Origin: JBJXFE01 sp046153875
GTDB lineage: Bacteria; Planctomycetota; Phycisphaerae; Phycisphaerales; UBA1924
Assembly (NCBI GenBank): GCA_046153875.1
Contig: JBJXFE010000059.1
Coordinates: forward strand, 1 to 13,750
DNA: 13,750 bases
Direction of reading: 5' to 3'
Shown here: piece by piece, positions 1-5,996 of the stretch
How the letters are laid out: each line of letters opens with the position of its first letter
Position numbering within the stretch: position 1 is the first letter of the stretch
Translations under genes and position numbers: made by a program
Notes under the pieces: model-generated
The model's database searches: none
The model's input: only the letters and a program-made list of their open reading frames with translations
What the model was told of the DNA's origin: nothing

Positions 1-142
1 GCAAGTGAAACGGTCGGATGCCTTGCTGTCCTGCTCGTTCTGCAACCGGTTGCTCTATTGGGAAGGGGAGCCGGTTACCGAAGCCTCCGCTGCTACCAGC
101 GTCAGGCAGCGTCCGGAGTATGAAGAAGGCGAATCCATCTAG
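1..142 (+). CDS. C-terminal end of a C4-type zinc-ribbon protein (partial)
   Basis: Reading from base 2, 46 codons are open to a TAG at 140-142, so the 5' part of this gene lies off the left edge. The visible peptide contains a CSFC knuckle followed by NRLLYW, then an acidic, low-complexity tail ending EEGESI. A single CxxC followed by an R-(I/L)-L-Y-(W/Y) strand close to the C-terminus is typical of the C4 zinc-ribbon family (DUF164), in which the first cysteine pair lies some 20 residues earlier, here off the edge. Those proteins have an N-terminal coiled coil and their role is poorly defined. The gene converges on the RNase HIII gene with only 11 bases between the stops. Its G+C content (about 55 %) matches rnhC and not the rest of the window. 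The family call is moderate because so little is visible. Confidence 0.6.
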   Translation, partial: QVKRSDALLSCSFCNRLLYWEGEPVTEASAATSVRQRPEYEEGESI

Positions 143-153
143 CAGATCAAGAG

Positions 154-804
154 CTAACTCTCCTCAGCCTTACCCAGCACAGATTTCGTCGTTTTAAAGT
201 GCAGCTTGGCCACATTCTCCAGCATGGCTTCGCCGTGCTTCTTCACGACCATCCGCGCCGCCAACTCGACGTGGGTGGCGCCTTTGGGCAGCGTCGTGCC
301 GATTTCGTCTGAGAGTCGCTTCAGCCGCAACAAAAACTCCGCGCGGGCCAGAATCGAAGCCGCAGCCACGGCCAGATCGGCTTCCGCTTTCGTGCGTTGC
401 ACGAGTTGAATTTTCTTGCCCTTCTCCAGCAGGGCGTTCAGGACGAAGCGTTCGTCGCCGAACTGATCGGCAATGGCGAGAGGGCAGTCCACCTGTTCGA
501 GCAGGTTTTCGAGCGCCCGCGCATGGCCCCAGGCCAGGAGGCGATTCAGGTTTCTGAATTTGGGATAGAGTTCGTTGTATTTTTGCGGGTTGATGGTCAC
601 GATGCTGTGCTTGCAGACTTGCCGCAGATCTCTGGCGATTTCGAGCACGCGCCCGTCGGAGATTTTCTTGCTGTCCCGGACCTCCATGAGCCGGAGTTCC
701 GGTTCAATTTCCGGTGTGACATGTGCGGCGGCAATGACCAGCGGGCCGAAATAATCGCCTTTGCCGGACTCGTCGATTCCTATGCGATTGGCGGCAGCCG
801 TCAC
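154..804 (-). CDS. rnhC: Ribonuclease HIII, short form without the N-terminal domain
   Basis: The 216-residue product cuts RNA in RNA/DNA hybrids. Residues 9-20 (GIDESGKGDYFG) form the family's active-site strand, with Asp11 and Glu12 as the first catalytic pair. DSKK follows at 44-47, Asp113 (ADQF) is the likely third acid, and the AEADLAVAAASILAR block (140-154) is the usual helix after it. ESGKGDYFG and the C-terminal KLHFKTT favour RNase HIII over HII. Family members are usually near 300 residues and begin with a TBP-like substrate-binding domain; here the catalytic domain starts almost at once. The GTG start at 802-804 is set by an AGGAG five bases upstream, and no room exists for the missing domain because the promoter is immediately upstream. 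The low G+C content differs from the genes beyond rnpB. Confidence 0.88.
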   Translation of the reverse strand: MTAAANRIGIDESGKGDYFGPLVIAAAHVTPEIEPELRLMEVRDSKKISDGRVLEIARDLRQVCKHSIVTINPQKYNELYPKFRNLNRLLAWGHARALENLLEQVDCPLAIADQFGDERFVLNALLEKGKKIQLVQRTKAEADLAVAAASILARAEFLLRLKRLSDEIGTTLPKGATHVELAARMVVKKHGEAMLENVAKLHFKTTKSVLGKAEES

Positions 805-809
805 GCGTG

Positions 810-814
810 CTCCT
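810..814 (-). promoter_or_regulatory. Shine-Dalgarno site of rnhC
   Basis: AGGAG on the minus strand lies five bases before the GTG start of rnhC. It supports this GTG as the true start. It is the only clear Shine-Dalgarno site I found ahead of any gene in the window. Confidence 0.75.
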
Positions 815-825
815 GTGGCGGCGAG

Positions 826-854
826 ACTGTAACAAACGATATGAAGGCGGTCAA
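826..854 (-). promoter_or_regulatory. Predicted sigma70-type promoter of rnhC
   Basis: On the minus strand a TTGACC -35 box (849-854, 5 of 6 consensus bases) and a TACAGT -10 box (826-831, 4 of 6) are separated by 17 bases. The transcript would start near 819, giving a leader of about 15 bases that just contains the AGGAG site. Prediction only. Confidence 0.55.
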
Positions 855-859
855 TTCGC

Positions 860-877
860 CCGCCTTCGCGAAGGCGG
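860..877. promoter_or_regulatory. Perfect 18-bp palindrome between divergent promoters
   Basis: CCGCCTTCG followed directly by CGAAGGCGG is a perfect inverted repeat. It sits between the -35 boxes of rnhC (849-854) and rnpB (884-889), five to six bases from each. A further copy of the octamer GAAGGCGG lies at 843-850, in direct orientation to the right arm (870-877). It could be an operator for a dimeric regulator or part of a dispersed repeat. No function is shown. Confidence 0.4.
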
Positions 878-883
878 ATTCGC

Positions 884-912
884 TTGCCTGTGTGTCAGAT
901 GGCCGTTATACT
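884..912 (+). promoter_or_regulatory. Predicted promoter of rnpB
   Basis: A TTGCCT -35 box (884-889, 4 of 6) and a TATACT -10 box (907-912, 5 of 6) are separated by 17 bases. A start six to eight bases downstream falls at about 919-921, where the RNase P RNA P1 strand begins. The agreement with the RNA boundary makes this the best supported promoter in the window. Confidence 0.7.
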
Positions 913-954
913 GACTCTGCGCGGTGGAGATGGCTGGATGATCGCTGGCCGCAA

Positions 955-1050
955 GGCTGGAGGAAAGTCCGGACTCCTAGGGCAGGGCGCTGGGTAACAC
1001 CCAGGCGGAGCGATCCGACACAAGCGCAACAGAGAACAGACCGCCGATGG
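955..1050. other. Probable chimeric junction within rnpB
   Basis: Left of this interval the DNA is about 50-60 % G+C with Shine-Dalgarno-led genes; right of it the genes are about 70 % G+C or more without such sites. The 5' P2 strand (938-945, ATGATCGC) has no partner in the 3' half, whose own P2 strand is AATGGCCGCC at 1288-1297. P1 keeps only about six pairs, and P4 ends in a G-U pair and an A-C mismatch (973/1341). Local hairpins on each side are intact. The join must lie in the conserved core, most likely between 974 and about 1050. The exact point cannot be fixed by eye. Confidence 0.6.
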
Positions 1051-1298
1051 CCGCCGAAAGGCGGATCAGGCAAGGGTGAAACGGTGGGGTAAGAGCCCAC
1101 CGCCCGATCGGTGACGATCGGGGCACGGCAAACCCCGCCGCGTGCAAGGTCGAACAGCCCCGGTGAACGGGCCGCAAGGTCCGTTCAACACTCGGTCCGG
1201 GTGGAACGGGGCGGGTAGACCGCTGGGTCCGGGTGGCCCGCAAGGGATCGCCCGGCCCGAGCCCGTCGGCAACGGCGGGTCGAGAGAAATGGCCGCCG

Positions 1299-1332
1299 CG
1301 GGCCCTTGAGCCCCCGTCAAAGCAGGGGCCCG
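1299..1332 (+). other. P20-like hairpin inserted in the rnpB 3' domain
   Basis: CGGGCCC (1299-1305) pairs with GGGCCCG (1326-1332), and TTGA (1306-1309) with TCAA (1317-1320), leaving a seven-base loop and a five-base bulge. It stands between the P2 3' strand and the conserved CACAGAA block, where E. coli RNase P RNA has only a few bases. Some type A RNAs carry an extra helix P20 here. Confidence 0.6.
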
Positions 1333-1370
1333 GCACAGAACTCGGCTTACCGGCCGCACCGAACCGCGAC

Positions 1371-1407
1371 GCGGGCCCCTGGGAAACCGGGGGCCCGCGG
1401 CCGTTTT
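1371..1407 (+). terminator. Rho-independent terminator of rnpB
   Basis: A 12-bp stem (1371-1382 with 1387-1398, one U-G pair) is closed by a GAAA tetraloop. It is followed after five bases by TTTT (1404-1407). It begins about ten bases after the end of the RNase P RNA, as expected for its terminator. The U-tract is short, but the stem is very stable. It belongs to the high-GC part of the window. Confidence 0.75.
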
Positions 1408-1430
1408 GTGCCGCCCCATGATCGTGCGCG

Positions 1431-2273
1431 TCAGGTCCGACCGACCACGCACACAATGAAGCTCGGCCCGAGCTCGCCCGGGTCGGTGATCGGCGCGACG
1501 TACGCCCGCCCATCCGTGTCCACGGCGTCGGGCATCTTTCCGTAGACGGCGGTGGACGTGAAGCCCGCCTCGGTCAGCGCGTCGCGCAGCTCGGGGACCG
1601 ACCAGAGCCGCCAGTCGTAGACGAACGCGTCGTGCAGCGCGAGCTCGATGGAGCCGGCCCGATCCACCCGGAAGTGCATCGCGTTCACCACGCGCCCCGT
1701 CGCGGGGTCGGCGGTGCGCTGCTCCCACGTGTAGCGCGTGCGGCAAGGCCCCGGGCCTGGGTTCATCCGATGTACCGCGCCGACCGTGAACGCCGATTCA
1801 CCTCCGTAGGTGTCGCAGATGAACACGCCGCCGGGACGCAGCCGGGCGCGGCAGCGGCGCAGGTACCCGACCAGCCGCGGGCGGTCGTGGATCTCGCCGA
1901 TCGAGAAGTTGCCCACGAAAACGATGTCCGCGGCGTCCCGCTTCGGGTTGGTGGCGGTGAACACGTCGCCCCGGATGACGCGCACGCGCGCGTGCCCGCG
2001 GGCGCGGGCGAGCGGCTCCGGGTCGTGGTCCACCGCGATCGCCCGACCGCCCTTGACCCGCGTGACCCAGGCGCGGGACATGGCGGCCGTACCACAGAAG
2101 TCCTCGGCGAAGATCACCGGCTCGCGGCCGTGGATCGCCCTGAGGAACGGCACGACGTGCGTGGTGGACTGGACGCAGAGTTCGTAGAGCGTGTGCCGAT
2201 CAACGGGCGCGACGGCGGCCGATCGCGCAGGCTGTACTGCCCGTTGAGCCCGTCTCGATGCAGTTCTCTTCAC
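1431..2273 (-). CDS. Class I SAM-dependent methyltransferase
   Basis: The 280-residue product looks like a soluble Rossmann-fold methyltransferase; its substrate is unknown. Motif I is EDFCGTAAMS at 57-66, the acidic residue that binds the SAM ribose is probably Asp82 in AVDHDP, GDVF follows at 102-105, DIVFVGNFSIGEI at 116-128 is the motif IV region, and LRPGGVFICDTYGG at 145-158 the next strand. The N-terminal LYELCVQSTTHVVPFLRAIHG helices are characteristic of a poorly studied subgroup. The reading frame is open far upstream, but that part overlaps the permease gene. The first start after the permease stop is a GTG at 2271-2273, 35 bases downstream of it, with no clear Shine-Dalgarno site. 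It is third in a cluster with the ABC transporter genes, so it may be co-transcribed; the link need not be functional. Confidence 0.8.
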   Translation of the reverse strand: MKRTASRRAQRAVQPARSAAVAPVDRHTLYELCVQSTTHVVPFLRAIHGREPVIFAEDFCGTAAMSRAWVTRVKGGRAIAVDHDPEPLARARGHARVRVIRGDVFTATNPKRDAADIVFVGNFSIGEIHDRPRLVGYLRRCRARLRPGGVFICDTYGGESAFTVGAVHRMNPGPGPCRTRYTWEQRTADPATGRVVNAMHFRVDRAGSIELALHDAFVYDWRLWSVPELRDALTEAGFTSTAVYGKMPDAVDTDGRAYVAPITDPGELGPSFIVCVVGRT

Positions 2274-2308
2274 GATGCCACGTCGCCACTCCGCCACGTC
2301 CTGTCCCG

Positions 2309-3712
2309 TCACGCCATCCTGATCCACTTGATGAGCGTGCGGAAGTTCGGAGGCTTGCCGTACATGAGCAGCCCGACGCGGAAGACCTTGGCGGCCGCCC
2401 AGACCGCGGCGTAGACCGCGACCAGGCCCAGCGCGATCGACAGCAGCACCTGCCACGTCGGCGGGGGCTCCGTGGACGTGACCCGCAGCATCATCACGAA
2501 CGGGCTCATGGGCGGGAGCATGCTCAGGATGATCGCCAGCCACGAGTTCGGGTCGCGCGAGATGGGGAACCACAGCATGTACGGGATAATGATTGCCATC
2601 ATCACCGGCGTCTGCAGCGACTGCGCCTCGCGCATGTCGTTGACGGCCGAGCCCACGGCCGCCAGCGTCGCCGCCACGAGGAAGTACGCGATGAGGAAGA
2701 AAACGAAGAGGTAGACGATCGTCACCGGCTCGACGAGGTAGAACACGCTGAACGCGGCCATGGCCCCCAGCCCCAGCCCGCTGTAGACAAACAGCAGGAC
2801 CATGCCGACCAGCATCTGGCCGACGATCTTGCCCGTCATGAGCTGCTTGGATGACACGGCGCTCAGCAGCACCTCGACGACGCGGTTCGACTTCTCCTCG
2901 ACGGTCGTCGTCACCAGGTACTGCCCCCCGACCATCACCGACGTGATGAGCAGCACCATGAACGCGATGGGGAGCATCTGCATCAGGCCTTCGGTGGACT
3001 TGCGCGAGCCGCCCTCCGTGACCTCCTCGGTGTCCGCTTCCTTGACGGAGTTGAGCGCCGCCAGGCGGACGGGGTCCTCCCCCTGGGCGTGGATGCGCGT
3101 GCGGCGGATCGCGTCGCGGACCGCCCAGCGGACGTCGTTGACCACCCGGTTGTCGAGCTTGGGGCGTATGAAGAGCTGGAACCCGCCGTAAGCCTCGGCC
3201 TCGGGCGCGGTCTCGATCGCGTCCGCATCAATGACGACGATCACCTGCCGCCCGCCGTCGCGGACCTTGCCGACGAGCAGGGGTTTCTGCGCCTCCTTGA
3301 GCACAGCCTCGTGATCGCTCCCGGCGGCGAGCTCTTCGACGGTGAGCTTGGGCGACTGCGGGAGCGCCGCGTCGGTCATCGCCATCCCGCGGTCCACCTC
3401 GCCCGAGCCGGCCCCCATGGACTCGGCCATCTCGGCGGTGAAGCGGCGGACCTGCTCGCGTTGCTCGTTCATCCGCTCGGCGATCTTTTCCGGCGTGAGG
3501 TTGGCCCGCACGGCCTCGAGCACGCGCCCGCTGCGGTCCATGATCGCGATGGTCCCCTCGACGGGCGGGGGCTTGGCCATCATGGCCAGGATGATGACCA
3601 GCGGGATGATCGCCGTCAGAATCAGCGGCACGACGACCGCGCCGATGATGAACCCCTTGGTCATCGCGGTGGAGCTGAACTCGCGCCACGCGATCGAGAG
3701 AATGCGGTTCAT
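2309..3712 (-). CDS. ABC-2 type transporter permease, NatB-like
   Basis: This 467-residue integral membrane protein should form the channel of an export-type ABC transporter with the ATPase encoded just upstream. A first membrane helix lies at about 21-46. A long extracytoplasmic domain follows (about 47-243), with a glycine-rich acidic stretch near 100. Then come helices near 245-267, 295-323, 328-357, 367-383, 391-411 and 421-441. The segment EEKSNRVVEVLLSAVSSKQ (272-290) followed by LMTGKIVGQ is the cytoplasmic coupling signature of the NatB/ABC-2 family. This one-helix, large-loop, helix-bundle layout matches NatB sodium exporters and related permeases. The ATG overlaps the ATPase stop in ATGA, implying translational coupling. 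The substrate (sodium, a drug or another compound) cannot be told from sequence, so no gene symbol is given. Confidence 0.87.
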   Translation of the reverse strand: MNRILSIAWREFSSTAMTKGFIIGAVVVPLILTAIIPLVIILAMMAKPPPVEGTIAIMDRSGRVLEAVRANLTPEKIAERMNEQREQVRRFTAEMAESMGAGSGEVDRGMAMTDAALPQSPKLTVEELAAGSDHEAVLKEAQKPLLVGKVRDGGRQVIVVIDADAIETAPEAEAYGGFQLFIRPKLDNRVVNDVRWAVRDAIRRTRIHAQGEDPVRLAALNSVKEADTEEVTEGGSRKSTEGLMQMLPIAFMVLLITSVMVGGQYLVTTTVEEKSNRVVEVLLSAVSSKQLMTGKIVGQMLVGMVLLFVYSGLGLGAMAAFSVFYLVEPVTIVYLFVFFLIAYFLVAATLAAVGSAVNDMREAQSLQTPVMMAIIIPYMLWFPISRDPNSWLAIILSMLPPMSPFVMMLRVTSTEPPPTWQVLLSIALGLVAVYAAVWAAAKVFRVGLLMYGKPPNFRTLIKWIRMA

Positions 3713-4719
3713 GCCCGGGCCTCCTCGAGCGGGGCGTCGCCCTCGCGGAGAGCGGCGCGCAACGCGCTCACGTCCTTGGCGCCCCCGTCGGCGTCGGCCG
3801 CCGATCTCACCGGCCCGCTCTGCACGATCTGGATGAACACGTCCTCGAGCGTCGGGCGGCGCAGCTCGATCCGCGCCACCGACACCGCGCCGACAATGCC
3901 CCGCATCACCGGGGCGGGGTCGGTGCCCGCGCCGATCGACACTTCATACGTCGTGCCCGTCTTCGCGACGCCCAGCACGCCGGGGATCGCCGTGATCGCC
4001 GCCGCGTCGGTCTCCCCGTTCATCGGCTCGAACGCCACGGTGTGCGGGTCATACCGCGCCTTGATTGTCGCCACCGTGTCGTCGAGCACCTTGCGCCCGT
4101 TGTGGATCATCACGATCCGGTCGCACAGCTGCTCGGCGTGCAGCATGATGTGCGTCGAGAAGATCAGGGTCCGCCCGGCGGTGTGCTGCTCCATGATCAG
4201 GTCGCGGAGCACCCGCATGTTCACCGGGTCGAGCCCGCTGAACGGCTCATCAAGAATGATCAGGTCCGGCTCGTGGATCAGCGCGGCACAGATCTGCACC
4301 TTCTGCTGCATCCCCTTGGAAAGCTCCTCGCACCGCTTGCGGTAGCAGTCGGCCAGGCCCACGCGCTCCAGCCACCCCTTGACCTTCTCCGTCAGGCCGT
4401 GCCCGCTCACGCCCTTGAGACGCGCCATGAGCTTGAGGAACGCCCCCACCCGCATCTTGCGGTAGAGCCCGCGCTCCTCGGGGAGGTACCCGATGCGGTC
4501 CTTGCTTTCCAGCGCCGACTTGCGGCCCAGCACGCTGATCTCGCCGCGGTCCGGGAAGAGGATCGACATCACCATGCGGATCGTGGTCGTTTTCCCCGCC
4601 CCGTTGGGCCCGATGAGCCCGTAGAGACTGCCCTCAGGGATGACCAGATCGAAATTGTTGACCGCGACCTTCGGCCCGAAGGTCTTGGTGACGCCGTGGA
4701 TGCGGATCGCGTCGGGCAT
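3709..4719 (-). CDS. ABC transporter ATP-binding protein, NatA-like
   Basis: The 336-residue cytoplasmic ATPase powers the permease encoded next to it. Walker A is GPNGAGKT at 37-44, the Q-loop region is replaced by GYLPEERGLY (77-86) as in NatA-type proteins, the signature is LSKGM at 133-137, Walker B is LIILDEP at 153-159, the D-loop is SGLD at 161-164, and the switch histidine is His190 in STH. After the nucleotide-binding domain a C-terminal domain of about 100 residues ends in RRPTLEDVFIQIV, typical of this group. A low-complexity Asp/Ala tail follows. The ATG at 4717-4719 has no Shine-Dalgarno site, but a TATCAT hexamer lies nine bases upstream. It is first in the minus-strand cluster and divergent from prfA. 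Confidence 0.92.
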   Translation of the reverse strand: MPDAIRIHGVTKTFGPKVAVNNFDLVIPEGSLYGLIGPNGAGKTTTIRMVMSILFPDRGEISVLGRKSALESKDRIGYLPEERGLYRKMRVGAFLKLMARLKGVSGHGLTEKVKGWLERVGLADCYRKRCEELSKGMQQKVQICAALIHEPDLIILDEPFSGLDPVNMRVLRDLIMEQHTAGRTLIFSTHIMLHAEQLCDRIVMIHNGRKVLDDTVATIKARYDPHTVAFEPMNGETDAAAITAIPGVLGVAKTGTTYEVSIGAGTDPAPVMRGIVGAVSVARIELRRPTLEDVFIQIVQSGPVRSAADADGGAKDVSALRAALREGDAPLEEARA

Positions 4720-4728
4720 GAGGGGTGG

Positions 4729-4734
4729 ATGATA
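4729..4734 (-). promoter_or_regulatory. Candidate -10 box ahead of the ABC ATPase gene
   Basis: TATCAT (5 of 6 consensus bases) lies nine bases before the ATG. If used, transcription would begin at or next to the start codon. I see no convincing -35 box. Confidence 0.35.
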
Positions 4735-4840
4735 GGGAGCCGCATGCGCGGCGGGTCGATGTCGGCTTGAGCCGGCGACAGAGCATTGGGTTCAAGGCCG
4801 CGCGGCTTTCGCGCTCGGTCGCCGCTGGGCGTCTTCCCGC

Positions 4841-4846
4841 TATCCT
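4841..4846 (+). promoter_or_regulatory. Candidate -10 box ahead of prfA
   Basis: TATCCT (4 of 6 consensus bases) lies seven bases before the prfA ATG, with no Shine-Dalgarno site between. No convincing -35 box is seen. It fits a leaderless or nearly leaderless transcript. Confidence 0.35.
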
Positions 4847-4853
4847 CAACCCC

Positions 4854-5951
4854 ATGTCCGCGCCGCCCGCCATCCCGGAGGCCCTGGCTCGAAAGCTCGA
4901 CGAGCTCGACGGCCAGCTCACCGCGCTCGACGCGAAGCTGAATGAACCGGCTGTGCTGGCGGATCACCGGGCCGTGCGAGACGTCTCCATCCAGAAGTCG
5001 GCGATCGCGCCGGTGGTGGAGGACTACCGGCGGTACAAGCTCCTGACCAAAGAGGCGGCCGCGCTCGCGTCGGCGCTGCGGGCTGAGGAGGACGCGGAGC
5101 TGGCGCAGATGGCCCGCGAGGAAATCCCGCGTCTGCACGCCGAGGCCGCGACGCTGCTGGAGCAAGTCAAGTCCAAGCTGGTCACGAGCGACGACCGGAG
5201 GATCGGATCGGTGATGCTCGAGGTCCGCGCCGGGACGGGCGGGGACGAGGCGGCGCTGTGGGCGCGCGACCTGCTGGAGATGTACCAGCGCCGCGCGACG
5301 CGCCAAGGCTGGACCGTCGAGACACTCGACCTCACGGCCGAGAGCGACGCCGGCGGCATCCGCAGCGCGACCGTGAACCTCCGCGGCGACGGGGTGTGGT
5401 CGGAGCTCTCGTTCGAGGCGGGCGTCCACAGCGTCAAGCGAGTGCCCGCGACGGAGACCCAGGGTCGCGTGCACACCAGCACCGCCACCGTCGCGGTACT
5501 GCCCGAGCCGACCGACGTGCAGGTGAAAATCGACTGGGCCAACGAGGTCGAGGAGTTCGCCACGCGGGCGCAGGGGCCTGGCGGGCAGAACGTCAACAAG
5601 GTCGAGACGGCCTGGCAGATCCACCACAAGCCCAGCGGCATCATCATCAAGATGATGGAGGCCAAGAGCCAGCAGCAGAACCGCGACCGGGCGCGCCGGC
5701 TGCTGATCGCCCGGCTCTACGAGACGGAGCGGCAGAAGCAGCACGCGGAGCGCGTGGCCGCGCGGCGCGGGCAGATCGGGGCGGGGGATCGCTCCGAGAA
5801 AATCCGCACGTACCGGTACAAAGAGGGGATCGTCGCGGACGAGCGGCTGCCGGGCGAGTACCAGCTCCGCGACCTGTTGACGGGAGACATGGACAAGCTG
5901 GTGAAGGACCTGCTGGAGCGGGAAACAGCGAAGCGGCTGGCGGAGCTGTGA
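4854..5951 (+). CDS. prfA: Peptide chain release factor 1
   Basis: RF1 reads UAA and UAG in the ribosomal A site and triggers release of the finished protein. The 365-residue length is normal. An N-terminal coiled-coil region (about 5-110) is followed by VRAGTGGDEAALWA (124-137), the RF1 codon-reading tripeptide PAT at 198-200 in VPATETQGRVHTS, and the catalytic GGQ at 243-245. RF2 would have SPF at the tripeptide, so RF1 is preferred. Two stretches differ from the usual RF1 text: the GGQ is followed by NVNKVETAWQIHHKP where HVNTTDSAVRITHLP is common, and GDRSEKIRTY is followed by RYKEGIVADERL instead of NFPQ...DHRI. The frame is open 43 codons further upstream, but the ATG at 4854 matches the family N-terminus. 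No prmC-like methylase gene is adjacent. Confidence 0.92.
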   Translation: MSAPPAIPEALARKLDELDGQLTALDAKLNEPAVLADHRAVRDVSIQKSAIAPVVEDYRRYKLLTKEAAALASALRAEEDAELAQMAREEIPRLHAEAATLLEQVKSKLVTSDDRRIGSVMLEVRAGTGGDEAALWARDLLEMYQRRATRQGWTVETLDLTAESDAGGIRSATVNLRGDGVWSELSFEAGVHSVKRVPATETQGRVHTSTATVAVLPEPTDVQVKIDWANEVEEFATRAQGPGGQNVNKVETAWQIHHKPSGIIIKMMEAKSQQQNRDRARRLLIARLYETERQKQHAERVAARRGQIGAGDRSEKIRTYRYKEGIVADERLPGEYQLRDLLTGDMDKLVKDLLERETAKRLAEL

Positions 5952-5981
5952 GATTCGAGTGCGTTCGCTGCGTGTGATCGT

Positions 5982-5987
5982 TATGCT
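5982..5987 (+). promoter_or_regulatory. Candidate -10 box ahead of the BamE-like secreted protein gene
   Basis: TATGCT (4 of 6) ends nine bases before the ATG at 5997 and three bases before an in-frame GTG at 5991. The spacing favours the ATG if transcription is leaderless. No clear -35 box. Confidence 0.3.
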
Positions 5988-5996
5988 GCGGTGGCC

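Larger units (their letters stand above)
921..1361 (+). ncRNA. rnpB: RNase P RNA, bacterial type A
   Basis: This is the catalytic RNA of RNase P, which removes the 5' leader of precursor tRNAs. Conserved blocks appear in order: GAGGAAAGTCC (960-970), GGGCAGGG (980-987), CAACAGAGA followed by ACCGCCGATGGCC, AAGGGTGAAA, the P13 hairpin GGTGGGGTAAGAGCCCACC, the P14 hairpin, CACGGCAAAC, the tRNA-CCA-binding GGT in GCGGGTAGACCGC (1211-1223), and CACAGAACTCGGCTTA (1334-1349). P3 (945-960), P8 (990-1004), P9 (1006-1017), the long GCAA-capped hairpin after 1160 and a P20-like hairpin (1299-1332) all fold. The long-range helices P1, P2 and P4 pair poorly, because the 5' strands seem to come from another RNA than the 3' strands. 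Both ends are estimates. Identity is certain; integrity is doubtful. Confidence 0.95.

Noticed and set aside
397..1092. Plus-strand open frame crossing rnhC and into rnpB
   Set aside because: It is antisense to RNase HIII and then runs through the rnpB promoter and RNA.
977..1746. Minus-strand open frames across rnpB and the terminator
   Set aside because: They lie over a structural RNA gene with conserved helices and a wrong frame of the methyltransferase.
2274..2573. N-terminal extension of the methyltransferase frame
   Set aside because: These 100 codons overlap the permease 3' end in another frame and show low-complexity Arg/Ala/His text. The methyltransferase is complete without them.
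3089..4345. A long plus-strand open frame (418 codons) opposite the permease and ATPase genes
   Set aside because: It spans two well-identified minus-strand genes, has Arg/His/Asp low-complexity text and no family motif. Long antisense frames are expected at this G+C content.
4725..4853. 43-codon N-terminal extension of prfA
   Set aside because: The family N-terminus begins at the ATG at 4854; the upstream part is the divergent promoter region.
4569..5744. A minus-strand open frame of 391 codons opposite prfA
   Set aside because: It is antisense to an unmistakable RF1 gene and partly reads the ABC ATPase in a wrong frame; its text is low-complexity.
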